Assembly (NCBI GenBank): GCA_006739055.1
Contig: AP019702.1
Span: 298,501-362,500 of the forward strand
Source of the DNA: Allostella vacuolata
GTDB taxonomy: Bacteria > Pseudomonadota > Alphaproteobacteria > ATCC43930 > Allostellaceae
DNA length: 64,000 nucleotides
Direction: 5' to 3'
This document shows positions 34,092 through 42,595 of this stretch, one piece after another. Each line of letters begins with the position of its first letter. Position 1 is the stretch's first letter. Both the position numbers and the translations under genes were made by a program. The notes under the pieces were generated by a model, which worked only from the letters and a program-made list of their open reading frames with translations, searched no databases and was not told where the DNA came from.

Positions 34092-35489
34092 GTGAAGGCT
34101 CTGCAGCCGATTCTGATTTCCGGGCGCGAGGTGTGGCCGCTGGTCGAGGGCGGCAAGGGCATCGCGGTGTCCAACGGCGAGAGCTCGGGTGCTTGGGCGG
34201 CGGCCGACGGCGTCGGCACGTTCTCTGGCGTCAACGCGGATTCCTACGACCTGGAAGGCCGCCCGATCCCCCAGACCTACAGCGGCCGCACCCGGCGCGA
34301 GCGCCACGAGGAGCTGATCGCCTACGCCATCAAGGGCGGCATCACCCAGGCGCGGATCGCGCACGAGCGCTCGAACGGCGCCGGGCGCATCCACATGAAC
34401 GTGCTGTGGGAGATGGGCGGGTCGGAGCGGGTCCTGCACGGGGTGCTGGAGGGGGCCAAGGGGCTGATCCACGGCGTCACCTGCGGCGCCGGCATGCCCT
34501 ACAAGATCGCCGAGATCTGCGCCCGCTACGGCGTCCACTACTATCCGATCGTCTCGTCCTCGCGGGCCTTCCGGGCCCTGTGGAAGCGTGCCTACCACCG
34601 CTTCGCCGAATGGCTGGGCGGGGTGGTGTACGAGGATCCGTGGCTGGCCGGCGGGCATAACGGTCTGTCCAACAGCGAGAATCCGGAGCGGCCGGAAAGC
34701 CCCTATCCGCGCGTGGTCGACCTGCGCCGGACGATGGTCGAGTACGGCCTGGCGACGACGCCGATCTTCATGGCGGGCGGCGTCTGGTACCTGCGCGAGT
34801 GGGAGGACTGGCTGGGCAACCCCGAGCTGGGGCCGATCGCCTTCCAGTTCGGCACCCGCCCGCTGCTGACCCAGGAGAGCCCGATCTCGGACGCCTGGAA
34901 GCGCAAGCTGGTGACGCTGGAGGAGGGGGACGTCTATCTCAACCGCTTCTCGCCCACCGGCTTCTACTCCTCGGCGGTGCGCAACCCGTTCCTGTCGGAG
35001 CTGAAGGGGCGCAGCGACCGCCAGGTCGCCTATACCAGCGAGCCGGTCGGCGAGCACGACACGCCCTTCGCGACGGGGGCCCGCGGCCGCATCGTCTACC
35101 TTACCCCGTCCGACAAGGCCCACGCGGAAGCCTGGGTGGCGCAAGGCCAGTCCGAGGCCCTGCGCACGCCGGACTCGACCCTGATCTTCGTCACGCCGGA
35201 GGCGGCCGAGCAGATCCGCACCGACCAGATCGACTGCATGGGCTGCCTGTCGGCCTGCGCCTTCTCCAACTGGGCCCAGAACGAGGCCGGCACGACAGGC
35301 AAGAAGGCCGACCCGCGCTCCTTCTGCATCCAGAAGACGCTGCAGGCGATCAGTCATTCCGACGATGTCGACCAGCAGCTGATGTTCGCCGGCCACAACG
35401 CCTATCGCTTCACGACCGACCCCTTCTATCGCAACGGCTTCGTGCCGACGGTCCGCGAGCTGGTCGAGCGGGTGCGGACGGGCGACTGA
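34092..35489 (+). CDS. nitronate monooxygenase-family flavoprotein with C-terminal Cys cluster
   Basis: An FMN-type TIM-barrel oxidoreductase related to 2-nitropropane dioxygenase/nitronate monooxygenase, 465 residues, longer than the usual 310-380. Barrel features are GGITQARIAHERSNGAGRIHMNVLWEMGG, IHGVTCGAGMPYKIAEIC, PIVSSSRAFRALWKRAY and TTPIFMAGGVW...LGPIAFQFGTRPLL. The extra C-terminal region has C382-X2-C385-X3-C389 and C412, a spacing that could hold an iron-sulfur cluster. GTG 34092 is preceded by AAGGCGGGG. Its neighbours are irr and an iron/redox module. The substrate is not known. Confidence 0.82.
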   Translation: MKALQPILISGREVWPLVEGGKGIAVSNGESSGAWAAADGVGTFSGVNADSYDLEGRPIPQTYSGRTRRERHEELIAYAIKGGITQARIAHERSNGAGRIHMNVLWEMGGSERVLHGVLEGAKGLIHGVTCGAGMPYKIAEICARYGVHYYPIVSSSRAFRALWKRAYHRFAEWLGGVVYEDPWLAGGHNGLSNSENPERPESPYPRVVDLRRTMVEYGLATTPIFMAGGVWYLREWEDWLGNPELGPIAFQFGTRPLLTQESPISDAWKRKLVTLEEGDVYLNRFSPTGFYSSAVRNPFLSELKGRSDRQVAYTSEPVGEHDTPFATGARGRIVYLTPSDKAHAEAWVAQGQSEALRTPDSTLIFVTPEAAEQIRTDQIDCMGCLSACAFSNWAQNEAGTTGKKADPRSFCIQKTLQAISHSDDVDQQLMFAGHNAYRFTTDPFYRNGFVPTVRELVERVRTGD

Positions 35490-35525
35490 CCGGGGGTGGC
35501 GCTCCGGCCGAAGGGAAGTCGTGCC

Positions 35526-35554
35526 TTCACATCCGGCCCGGGGCGCCTTATATC
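35526..35554 (+). promoter_or_regulatory. promoter giving a leaderless irr transcript
   Basis: TTCACA (35526-35531) and TATATC (35549-35554) are 17 bp apart. Transcription would begin about position 35561, which is the GTG start itself. The gene has no ribosome-binding site, which supports a leaderless message. Confidence 0.45.
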
Positions 35555-35560
35555 TGCAAC

Positions 35561-35983
35561 GTGACACATCATCGCCCATTCGCCGCCGTCCTGGAACGGC
35601 TCCGCGCCGCGGAATTGCGGCCGACCCGCCAGCGTCTGGCGCTGGCGCGCCTTCTGTTCGAGGGCGGCGACCGGCACCTCACCGCCGAGCAGGTCCATGA
35701 CGAGGCGGTCGGCAGCGGTATCCGCGTGTCGCTCGCCACCGTCTACAACACGCTGCACCAGTTCACCCGCGCCGGCCTGATGCGCGAAGTGGTGGTGGAG
35801 GCGGGGCGATCCTATTTCGACACCAACGTGTCCGACCATCACCACCTGTTCTTCGAGGAGAACGGGCGGCTGGTCGACGTGCCGGCCGCCCAGGTCGACA
35901 TCCGCGGCCTGCCCGAGCTGCCGCCGGGCACCGAAGTGAGCCGCATCGACGTCATCCTGCGCGCCTCATCTCGGCCGAAATAA
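35561..35983 (+). CDS. irr: Irr, Fur-family iron response regulator
   Basis: A 140-residue Fur-superfamily regulator that matches Irr of Alphaproteobacteria: LRPTRQRLALARLLFEGGDRHLTAEQVHDEA (winged helix), SLATVYNTLHQFTRAGLMREV (recognition helix), SYFDTNVSDHHHLFFEE and the rule-like tail LPELPPGTEVSRIDVILR. His93-His94-His95 corresponds to the HXH heme/metal region of Irr. Irr works in low iron and decays when heme or iron is plentiful, repressing iron-using and storage genes. The GTG start has no ribosome-binding site. An ICE-like repeat and the rubrerythrin gene lie directly downstream. Confidence 0.92.
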   Translation: MTHHRPFAAVLERLRAAELRPTRQRLALARLLFEGGDRHLTAEQVHDEAVGSGIRVSLATVYNTLHQFTRAGLMREVVVEAGRSYFDTNVSDHHHLFFEENGRLVDVPAAQVDIRGLPELPPGTEVSRIDVILRASSRPK

Positions 35984-36007
35984 GACGCATTCTCAAGGGC
36001 TTGGAAT

Positions 36008-36030
36008 CTGTTTGGAATTGTTCCAAACAG
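36008..36030. promoter_or_regulatory. ICE-like Irr operator upstream of rubrerythrin
   Basis: Perfect 10-bp inverted arms CTGTTTGGAA and TTCCAAACAG flank TTG. The core TTTGGAA-N3-TTCCAAA resembles the Irr/ICE consensus as I recall it (TTTAGAA-N3-TTCTAAA), differing at one symmetric position. It ends right before the -35 of the rubrerythrin promoter and lies 24 bp after the irr stop, so occupancy would block that promoter. As RNA it could also fold at the irr 3' end. Confidence 0.7.
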
Positions 36031-36031
36031 C

Positions 36032-36060
36032 TTGAAGCGGCCGTAGTTCTGCCCTATGCC
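36032..36060 (+). promoter_or_regulatory. promoter of the rubrerythrin operon
   Basis: TTGAAG (36032-36037, context CTTGAAG) and TATGCC (36055-36060, context CTATGC) are 17 bp apart. This gives about an 80-nt leader before the rubrerythrin ATG. It directly abuts the ICE-like repeat. Confidence 0.5.
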
Positions 36061-36145
36061 TAATGGGCAGGGAACGTTCCGGTTCCCGCCACGAACGAAA
36101 GCTTCGGGCCTCCCCGGAGATTTCGGCAGGAATAGGAGGACGACC

Positions 36146-36568
36146 ATGGCGTCGCTCAAGGGCTCCAAGACCGAAGAGAATCTGAAGGCCGCCTTCGCCG
36201 GCGAATCGCAGGCCAATCGCCGGTATCTCTACTTCGCCCAGAAGGCGGACGTGGAAGGCTACAACGACATCGCCGCCGTGTTCCGCTCGACCGCCGAGGG
36301 CGAGACTGGCCACGCCCATGGCCATCTCGAGTTCCTCGAGGAGACCGGCGATCCGGCGACCGGCCACCCGATCGGCCCGACCGGGGACAACCTGCGTGCC
36401 GCGATCGCGGGCGAGACCCACGAGTACACCGACATGTACCCGGGCATGGCGCGCTCGGCCCGCGAAGAGGGCTTCGACGAGATCGCCGACTGGTTCGAGA
36501 CGCTGGCCAAGGCCGAGAAGTCCCACGCCGGGCGCTTCCAGAAGGCGCTGGATACGATGGGCGCCTGA
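36146..36568 (+). CDS. rubrerythrin-type diiron protein
   Basis: A 140-residue ferritin-like four-helix protein with duplicated Glu-rich motifs: [65 protein letters not shown] and [14 protein letters not shown]. These give the E-X(n)-EXXH ligands of a diiron site. It lacks the C-terminal rubredoxin domain of full rubrerythrins. Such proteins reduce peroxide or handle iron in the cytoplasm. AGGAGG precedes ATG 36146. It is first in a set with a two-cluster Fe-S protein and DUF3501, under a probable Irr site. Confidence 0.93.
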   Translation: MASLKGSKTEENLKAAFAGESQANRRYLYFAQKADVEGYNDIAAVFRSTAEGETGHAHGHLEFLEETGDPATGHPIGPTGDNLRAAIAGETHEYTDMYPGMARSAREEGFDEIADWFETLAKAEKSHAGRFQKALDTMGA

Positions 36569-36575
36569 GCCGGCG

Positions 36576-36608
36576 GTCGACCGGCCGACTGGGTATCGGC
36601 TGGTCGAC
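36576..36608 (+). terminator. 13-bp hairpin between rubrerythrin and the Fe-S protein gene
   Basis: Arms GTCGACCGGCCGA and TCGGCTGGTCGAC pair over 13 positions with one G-T, loop of seven bases. It has no U-run. It may protect the rubrerythrin mRNA or partly terminate, lowering the downstream genes relative to rubrerythrin. The remaining 130 bp before the next gene show nothing else. Confidence 0.5.
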
Positions 36609-36744
36609 GATCGGCGGCCCGGGCCTGACCCCCGGGCGAATGGGCGGCATCGGCGGACGGCGGGCCTGCCCCCCGCTGTCCGCGGCCGCCGGGACCAGAG
36701 CGGCCGCCGCCCCGCGACGACGGCCGGTACGAAGGGGGGATGCG

Positions 36745-38088
36745 ATGCGCGAAGGCAGCCTGGAGGCGCCGACCCGCCATCCGCTGGACTGGGAAAATCC
36801 CGACTTCACCGACCCCGAGAAGCTCGATGCGGAGCTGCGGCGGGTGTTCGACATCTGCCACGGCTGCCGCCGCTGCTTCAATCTGTGCGACAGCTTCCCG
36901 CGCCTGTTCGACCTGGTCGACGCCTCGCCGACGGGCGAGCTGGACGAGGTCAAGAGCGCCGACTTCAAGCCGGTCGTGGATGCCTGCACGCTCTGCGACA
37001 TGTGCTACATGACGAAGTGTCCCTACGTGCCGCCGCACGCGTTCAACCTCGACTTCCCGCACCTGATGCTGCGCTATCGTGCGGCGGAGCGGAAGGCGGG
37101 GACGGGCATGGGCCTGGCGGCGCGCCAGCTGACCGAAACCGATCGCAACGGCAAGCTCGCCGGGGCCGTAGCACCGCTCGCCAACTGGGCGTCGCGGACC
37201 GGCAACCCCGTCACCCGGCCGCTGCTGGAGAAGGTGGCCGGTGTCGACCGGGCCGCCGAGCTGCCGCAGTTCCACGGCCGCACCTTCGTCGCCCGGGCGC
37301 GCGCCGCAGCACCGCCGGTGAATGCCGAGGCGCCGGCCTTCGGCCGCAAGGCCGCGCTCTACGCCACCTGTTTCGTCAACTACAACAATCCGGCGATCGG
37401 CGAGGCGGCGCGCGCCGTGCTCGCCCGCAACGGGGTCGTGACCGAGGTTGTCTATCCCGCCTGCTGCGGCATGCCCCAGCTGGAGCAGGGCGACATTGCC
37501 CGGGTCGCCCGCACCGCGCGCTCGGTCGCCCTGGAGCTGAAGCGCTGGATCGACGAGGGCCACGACATCGTGGCGCTCACGCCCTCCTGCGCGCTGATGC
37601 TGAAGTTCGAATGGCCGCTGATCCTGCCCGGCGACGACGATGTCCGACGGCTGGCCGCGGCCACCTTCGATCTCTCGGAGTATGTCGTCGACATCGCCCG
37701 CAAGGAGGGGCTGGCGCCTGGCATGCAGGCGCTGCCCGGCGGGGTGGCGATGCATCTCGCCTGTCATGCGCGGGCCCAGAACATGGGGCCGAAGGGGGCG
37801 GAGATGCTGCGCCTGATGCCCGGGGCCGCGGTCTCGGTGATCGAGCGCTGCTCTGGCCATGGCGGCTCCTGGGGGGTGATGAAGGGCAATTTCGAGACCG
37901 CGCTCAAGGTCGGCAAGCCCGCCGCGCGGCAGGCCGCCAAGTCCGGCAAGGCGTTCCTCGCCTCCGAATGCCCGCTGGCCGGCACCCACCTGAAGCAGGG
38001 TATCGAGCGTCTCGACGGCGAGGTGCCGGAGATCGAGCTGGTGGCGCATCCGATCGTGCTGCTGGCCCGTGCCTACGGGCTCGCCTGA
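36745..38088 (+). CDS. two-[4Fe-4S] / CCG-domain (GlpC/HdrD-like) oxidoreductase subunit
   Basis: A 447-residue protein with two N-terminal [4Fe-4S] motifs: [11 protein letters not shown] and [13 protein letters not shown]. Two CCG (heterodisulfide-reductase) domains follow: [10 protein letters not shown]...[13 protein letters not shown] and [12 protein letters not shown]...[10 protein letters not shown]. GlpC, GlcF and HdrD share this plan, passing electrons between a flavoprotein and a quinone or disulfide. No flavoprotein partner is adjacent, so the electron donor or acceptor is unknown; rubrerythrin is a possible acceptor. ATG 36745 follows GAAGGGGGG. The set with DUF3501 and rubrerythrin recurs in proteobacteria as I recall. 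Confidence 0.9.
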   Translation: MREGSLEAPTRHPLDWENPDFTDPEKLDAELRRVFDICHGCRRCFNLCDSFPRLFDLVDASPTGELDEVKSADFKPVVDACTLCDMCYMTKCPYVPPHAFNLDFPHLMLRYRAAERKAGTGMGLAARQLTETDRNGKLAGAVAPLANWASRTGNPVTRPLLEKVAGVDRAAELPQFHGRTFVARARAAAPPVNAEAPAFGRKAALYATCFVNYNNPAIGEAARAVLARNGVVTEVVYPACCGMPQLEQGDIARVARTARSVALELKRWIDEGHDIVALTPSCALMLKFEWPLILPGDDDVRRLAAATFDLSEYVVDIARKEGLAPGMQALPGGVAMHLACHARAQNMGPKGAEMLRLMPGAAVSVIERCSGHGGSWGVMKGNFETALKVGKPAARQAAKSGKAFLASECPLAGTHLKQGIERLDGEVPEIELVAHPIVLLARAYGLA

Positions 38089-38113
38089 CGGCAGAGGAAC
38101 CGAGGAAGCACGC

Positions 38114-38710
38114 ATGAGCATCGCCAAGCGCGAGATCACCCCGGGCGACGTCCTGCCGCCGGCCGAGTATGCCGCGATCCGGCGGGAGCACCGCAAGCAC
38201 GTGACGGCGATCAAGCGCCTGCGCCGGATCGCCGTCGGCCCCTTCACGACCTGGCATTTCGAGAACTACGAGACGATGTGGCACCAGATCCACGAGATGC
38301 TCTTCATCGAGAAGGGCGGCGCGGAGCAGGTGGCCGACGAACTCGCCGCCTACAACCCGCTCATCCCCAAGGGCCGGGAACTGGTGGCGACGGTGATGAT
38401 CGAGATCGACGACCCGGTCCGCCGCGCCCGGGCGCTGGCCCGGCTGGGCGGGATCGAGCACGCGGCCTTCCTGCGCTTCGCCGGCGAGACCGTCATGGGC
38501 GTGCCGGAGGCCGACCAGGATCGCACCTCGGAGACGGGCAAGGCATCGGCCGTCCAGTTCCTGCACTTCCCCTTCACCGACGCGCAGGTGGCGAAGTTCG
38601 CCGCCCCGGGAACCGAGGTGATGGCGGGCTTCGGGCATGCCGAGTACGGCCATATCGCCGTCATGCCCGAGGCGGTGCGCCACGCCCTGTCGCAGGACTT
38701 CGCGGCCTAG
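38114..38710 (+). CDS. DUF3501 family protein
   Basis: A 198-residue cytoplasmic protein of the DUF3501 family with no known activity. Conserved stretches are [61 protein letters not shown] and [30 protein letters not shown]. Many His and Glu residues could bind metal. It follows the Fe-S protein by 25 bp and is probably co-translated in the same operon. I see no signal peptide or membrane segment. Confidence 0.88.
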   Translation: MSIAKREITPGDVLPPAEYAAIRREHRKHVTAIKRLRRIAVGPFTTWHFENYETMWHQIHEMLFIEKGGAEQVADELAAYNPLIPKGRELVATVMIEIDDPVRRARALARLGGIEHAAFLRFAGETVMGVPEADQDRTSETGKASAVQFLHFPFTDAQVAKFAAPGTEVMAGFGHAEYGHIAVMPEAVRHALSQDFAA

Positions 38711-38721
38711 CCTCGCCGGTC

Positions 38722-38746
38722 GGCCCCGCCCCGTCAGGCGGGGACC
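38722..38746. terminator. hairpin at the convergent DUF3501 / carotenoid-oxygenase ends
   Basis: CCCCGCC and GGCGGGG pair over seven positions around CCGTCA, extended by GG/CC past a bulge. It overlaps the stop of the minus-strand gene and could end both transcripts. Confidence 0.4.
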
Positions 38747-40125
38747 CAGTTGCCGTGCAGGCCGAACGGCACCCGGCACGGCAGCTCGACCGTCGCGACC
38801 GGGCCCGAATCGATCGCGCCCGCCTCGAACACCGCCAGGTCGCTGCGGCCCTCGCGGGCCCGCCACAGGATGGCGAGCAGCCAGCCGTCGCCTTCGGCGG
38901 CGTCGGCGCTGCGCGGCACGAACACCGGCTCGGAGGTGGCGTCGCCCTCGGGCAGCAGGTGGAGGGTGCGCCGGCCGCGCCCGAAATCCATGTGGGCCAG
39001 GCTGTCGAAGGTGCCGTCGACCAGCCCAGGACGGGCCGCGGCGTACCAGCCATGACGGTAGGGGAGGCCGGCCCGGCGGTCGTCGATGCGCGGGAATTCG
39101 CCGTCGAGGTCATCGAGGTATCGCCGCTCGAAGCGGTCGCCGTCGCCGGCCAGATCGAAGGTCCAGCGGCAGAGCCGGGTCCGCCTCGCCGCGGTCGAGG
39201 CCGGGCGGCCGTCCGGCAGCGGGAAGGGCGGCGTCTCCATCTGCATGACGTCGGCCAGGATGCGGTCACCCTCTTCCCAGGCGTTCATGACATGAAAGAC
39301 GTAGCAGGCGTCGCTGTGGAACCAGCGCATCCCGGCGCCTGATCCGTCGCGCCGCAGGATGCCGACATGGCTGCCGAGGCCGGGCTCCCAGGCATAGGGC
39401 GGGTGTCCGCTCCTGGCCCGCTCCAGGCTGCCGGTCAGGGGCAGGATCGGGAACAGGACATGGCGCCGGGTGACCGCGAAGTCGTGCACCATGCTGGCGA
39501 ACGGCGCCTCGAACTGCTCGAACCGATCGGCCCGGCCGTCGGCGCCGATCGTCCCGTGGCTCATGGTGGCCGAGAAGCGGCCGCCGACATGGTAGCCGAA
39601 GAAGACCAGTTCGCCGGTGTCGGGGTCGATCTTGGGGTGGGCGGTGAAGGGCCCGGCGACCGCGCCGGCGAAGTCGCAGTAGGCACCGGTGTCCAGCGTA
39701 TCGGGCCGCATTTCCATCGGCAGGTGCCCTTCCTCCAGCGCCAGCAGGCGGCCGCCGTGCCAGACGATGTTGGTGTTGGCGACCCCGCCATCGACGCCGG
39801 CCGCCGCCGGCACGTCCGGGCGCACCTGGCCGAAGCCGCGGAAGAGCGACCGGCCGGCCGCGTCCTCGGCGCGCCATTTCGGCGTCCGGACCCAGCGGTT
39901 GCGGTAGCGCGCGGTCCCGTCCCCGAGGGTGAAGGCGTGGACCATGCCGTCGCCGACGAACCAGTGGGAGTCCCCCACATCGAACCGCGGGTTGGGGCCG
40001 TTGCGGAAGAGCGTCCCGGCCAGCCCGGCCGGCAGCTCGCCCTGGACCCGCAGGGGGCCCGCGTCCCGCTCGACCGCGACGGGGGTGAAGTTGCCGGCGG
40101 TCCAGGCGCGTTGGGCGTTGCTCAT
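38734..40125 (-). CDS. carotenoid oxygenase (RPE65/CCD family)
   Basis: A 463-residue non-heme iron dioxygenase of the carotenoid/stilbene cleavage family. The four iron His are expected in the propeller; candidates are FTAHPKIDP, MVHDFAVT, YVFHVMNAWEE and FGLHGNWVP at the end. It opens with LPAGLAGTLFRNGPNPRFDVGDSHWFVGDGMVHAFTL, a clear family signature. ATG 40125 is preceded by GAGG. The divergent TetR gene and its two operators imply inducible expression. It could split a carotenoid, apocarotenoid or lignin-type stilbene. No carotenoid synthesis genes are nearby. Confidence 0.93.
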   Translation of the reverse strand: MSNAQRAWTAGNFTPVAVERDAGPLRVQGELPAGLAGTLFRNGPNPRFDVGDSHWFVGDGMVHAFTLGDGTARYRNRWVRTPKWRAEDAAGRSLFRGFGQVRPDVPAAAGVDGGVANTNIVWHGGRLLALEEGHLPMEMRPDTLDTGAYCDFAGAVAGPFTAHPKIDPDTGELVFFGYHVGGRFSATMSHGTIGADGRADRFEQFEAPFASMVHDFAVTRRHVLFPILPLTGSLERARSGHPPYAWEPGLGSHVGILRRDGSGAGMRWFHSDACYVFHVMNAWEEGDRILADVMQMETPPFPLPDGRPASTAARRTRLCRWTFDLAGDGDRFERRYLDDLDGEFPRIDDRRAGLPYRHGWYAAARPGLVDGTFDSLAHMDFGRGRRTLHLLPEGDATSEPVFVPRSADAAEGDGWLLAILWRAREGRSDLAVFEAGAIDSGPVATVELPCRVPFGLHGNWVPA

Positions 40126-40145
40126 GGAGGGCAGCCTCGCTAAGG

Positions 40146-40162
40146 TATTTACGGTGTAAATA
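40146..40162. promoter_or_regulatory. operator 1 in the carotenoid oxygenase/tetR gap
   Basis: TATTTACGGTGTAAATA is a perfect palindrome (7-bp arms, 3-bp centre), 20 bp from the oxygenase start. It is a likely site for the divergent TetR protein. Confidence 0.65.
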
Positions 40163-40196
40163 TTCCTAGGGCGAGGGCGTGGTGTGGTCAAGCAGA

Positions 40197-40213
40197 TATT
40201 TACGACGTCAATA
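40197..40213. promoter_or_regulatory. operator 2 in the carotenoid oxygenase/tetR gap
   Basis: TATTTACGACGTCAATA repeats the left half of operator 1 and keeps an imperfect right half, 51 bp centre to centre. It lies 15 bp before the tetR ATG, as expected for autoregulation. Confidence 0.55.
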
Positions 40214-40228
40214 TACCCGGCCGGCGGC

Positions 40229-40894
40229 ATGACTCCAGCTGCACCTGCGAGCCGCCGCCGGGGGCGGCCTGCCGGCAAGCCGGCCGGCGCCTATCATCAT
40301 GGGTCGTTGCGCCAGGCACTGCTCGATGCCGCGGAAGGCATCCTGGAGCGCGACGGCATCCAGGGCCTCACCCTGCGCGCCGCTGCGCGCGACGCGGGCG
40401 TGTCCCATGCCGCGCCGAAGAACCATTTCGGCGACCTGTCCGGCCTGCTGAGCGACCTGGCGGCGGTGGGGTTCGAGCGCTTCCGGGCCGAGCTGCTGTC
40501 CCGGGTCCGTCCCGACGACCCGCCGCCCGCCCGCATCGCCGCCATCGGCCATGGCTACGTCGCCTTCGCCCGGGCCCATCCCGGCCTGTTCCTGCTGATG
40601 TTCCGCGGCGAGCGGCTCGATGCCTCGCGCCCGGCGCTGCGCGCGGCGCTGGAAGGGGCCTTCGCGGTCCTGTCCGGCGCGGTGGATGCCGGCGCCGACA
40701 CGGCCGCCGCGGCCGCAGGGCCCGGCGGCGGGGATGCCGGCCTGGCGCGGCTGGCCGACATCGCCGCCGCCTGGTCGCTGGTGCACGGCTTCGCGATGCT
40801 GCTCCTGGACGGGCGGCTGAAGCCCCTGCTCGCCCGCCTGCCGGACGGCGACGAGACGACCCTGCTCGACGCCGTCCTCAACCGCCGGCGGTAG
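40229..40894 (+). CDS. TetR-family regulator
   Basis: A 221-residue TetR regulator. The DNA-binding helix-turn-helix is LRQALLDAAEGILERDGIQGLTLRAAARDAGVSHAAPKNHFGDLSGLLSDLAAVGF, with a WHG-like C-terminal domain (FARAHPGLFLLMFRGERLD). It is divergent from the carotenoid oxygenase, with two similar palindromic sites between, so it probably represses that gene and itself. The ligand is unknown; a carotenoid or its cleavage product is a guess. GTG 40184 is an in-frame alternative start. It is convergent with phnE at a 4-bp gap. Confidence 0.9.
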   Translation: MTPAAPASRRRGRPAGKPAGAYHHGSLRQALLDAAEGILERDGIQGLTLRAAARDAGVSHAAPKNHFGDLSGLLSDLAAVGFERFRAELLSRVRPDDPPPARIAAIGHGYVAFARAHPGLFLLMFRGERLDASRPALRAALEGAFAVLSGAVDAGADTAAAAAGPGGGDAGLARLADIAAAWSLVHGFAMLLLDGRLKPLLARLPDGDETTLLDAVLNRRR

Positions 40895-40898
40895 CCGG

Positions 40899-41702
40899 TC
40901 AGCGGATCATGGCGCGGACGCGGGACGAGAACAGGTCGGCGAGCAGGACCAGGGCCAGGATCACCAGGATGCACATGGCGGTGTCCTGGTACTTGAAGAG
41001 CTTCATGCTGGAGACGAGCTCGAACCCGATCCCGCCGGCGCCGACCATGCCCAGCACGGTCGCCTGCCGCACGTTGGTCTCCAGCCGGTAGAAGATGGTG
41101 CCGAGCCAGGCCGGCAGCACCTGGGGCAGCACCCCGAACAGGATCATCTTGAAGCGGCCGACCCCGGCCGACCGGAACGCCTCCAAGGGCCCCTCGTCGA
41201 TGTCCTCGATCGCCTCGGCGAAGAACTTGCCCAGCATGCCGGCGCCGTGCACGGCCAGCGCCAGCACGCCCGCGAAGGGGCCGAGGCCGATGGCGGCGAC
41301 GAAGATGAGCGCCAGGATGATTTCGTTGATGCCGCGCATGGCGTTCAGGATCTGCCGCATCGCCTGGAATACGACCGGGTGCGGCGACAGGTTGCGGGCG
41401 GCGAAGAAGCACACCGGCAGGGCCAGCGCCACGCCCAGGATGGTGCCCCAGACGGCGACCTGGAGGCTCTCCAGGGCCGGGCCCCACAGGCGTTCGATGA
41501 AGGCCCAGTTGGGCGGCAGCATGCGGGTCAGGAAGTCCCACATGTAGGGGATGCCGCTCGCCAGGTTGTGCAGGCTGATCTGCGCCCCCTCGGCCGACCA
41601 GGCGAGGAAGATCGCGGCGCCGATGCCCCACAGCCAGGTGGTGCCCCAGCCGAGGCGGCCGCGCGGCGGGTTCATCAGGAACGTGTGTCGGGTCATGGAC
41701 AT
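40899..41702 (-). CDS. phnE: phosphonate-type ABC transporter permease
   Basis: PhnE-like permease, 267 residues with about six membrane segments. Typical features are SLQVAVWGTILGVALALPVCFFAARNLSP, ILNAMRGINEIILALIFVAAIGLGPFAGVLAL and the EAA-type loop EAFRSAGVGRFKMILFGVLPQVLPAWLG. The stop region of phnC lies 31 bp upstream. ATG 41702 has AAGGA at nine bases; ATG 41741 is alternative. It completes a PhnDCE importer of phosphonate, phosphite or related oxyanions. Confidence 0.93.
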   Translation of the reverse strand: MSMTRHTFLMNPPRGRLGWGTTWLWGIGAAIFLAWSAEGAQISLHNLASGIPYMWDFLTRMLPPNWAFIERLWGPALESLQVAVWGTILGVALALPVCFFAARNLSPHPVVFQAMRQILNAMRGINEIILALIFVAAIGLGPFAGVLALAVHGAGMLGKFFAEAIEDIDEGPLEAFRSAGVGRFKMILFGVLPQVLPAWLGTIFYRLETNVRQATVLGMVGAGGIGFELVSSMKLFKYQDTAMCILVILALVLLADLFSSRVRAMIR

Positions 41703-41733
41703 GGGGCAGGGTCCTTCGGGCTCGATCGCAGAC

Positions 41734-42546
<813 letters not shown>

Positions 42547-42595
42547 CGCATACCTTCCCCGTCTCCCAGCTTCCGGTCGTACCTGGGCCGCTGCC

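Noticed and set aside
36056..36145. N-terminal extension of rubrerythrin from ATG 36056
   Set aside because: The extension overlaps the promoter -10 and has no family similarity. AGGAGG decides for ATG 36146.
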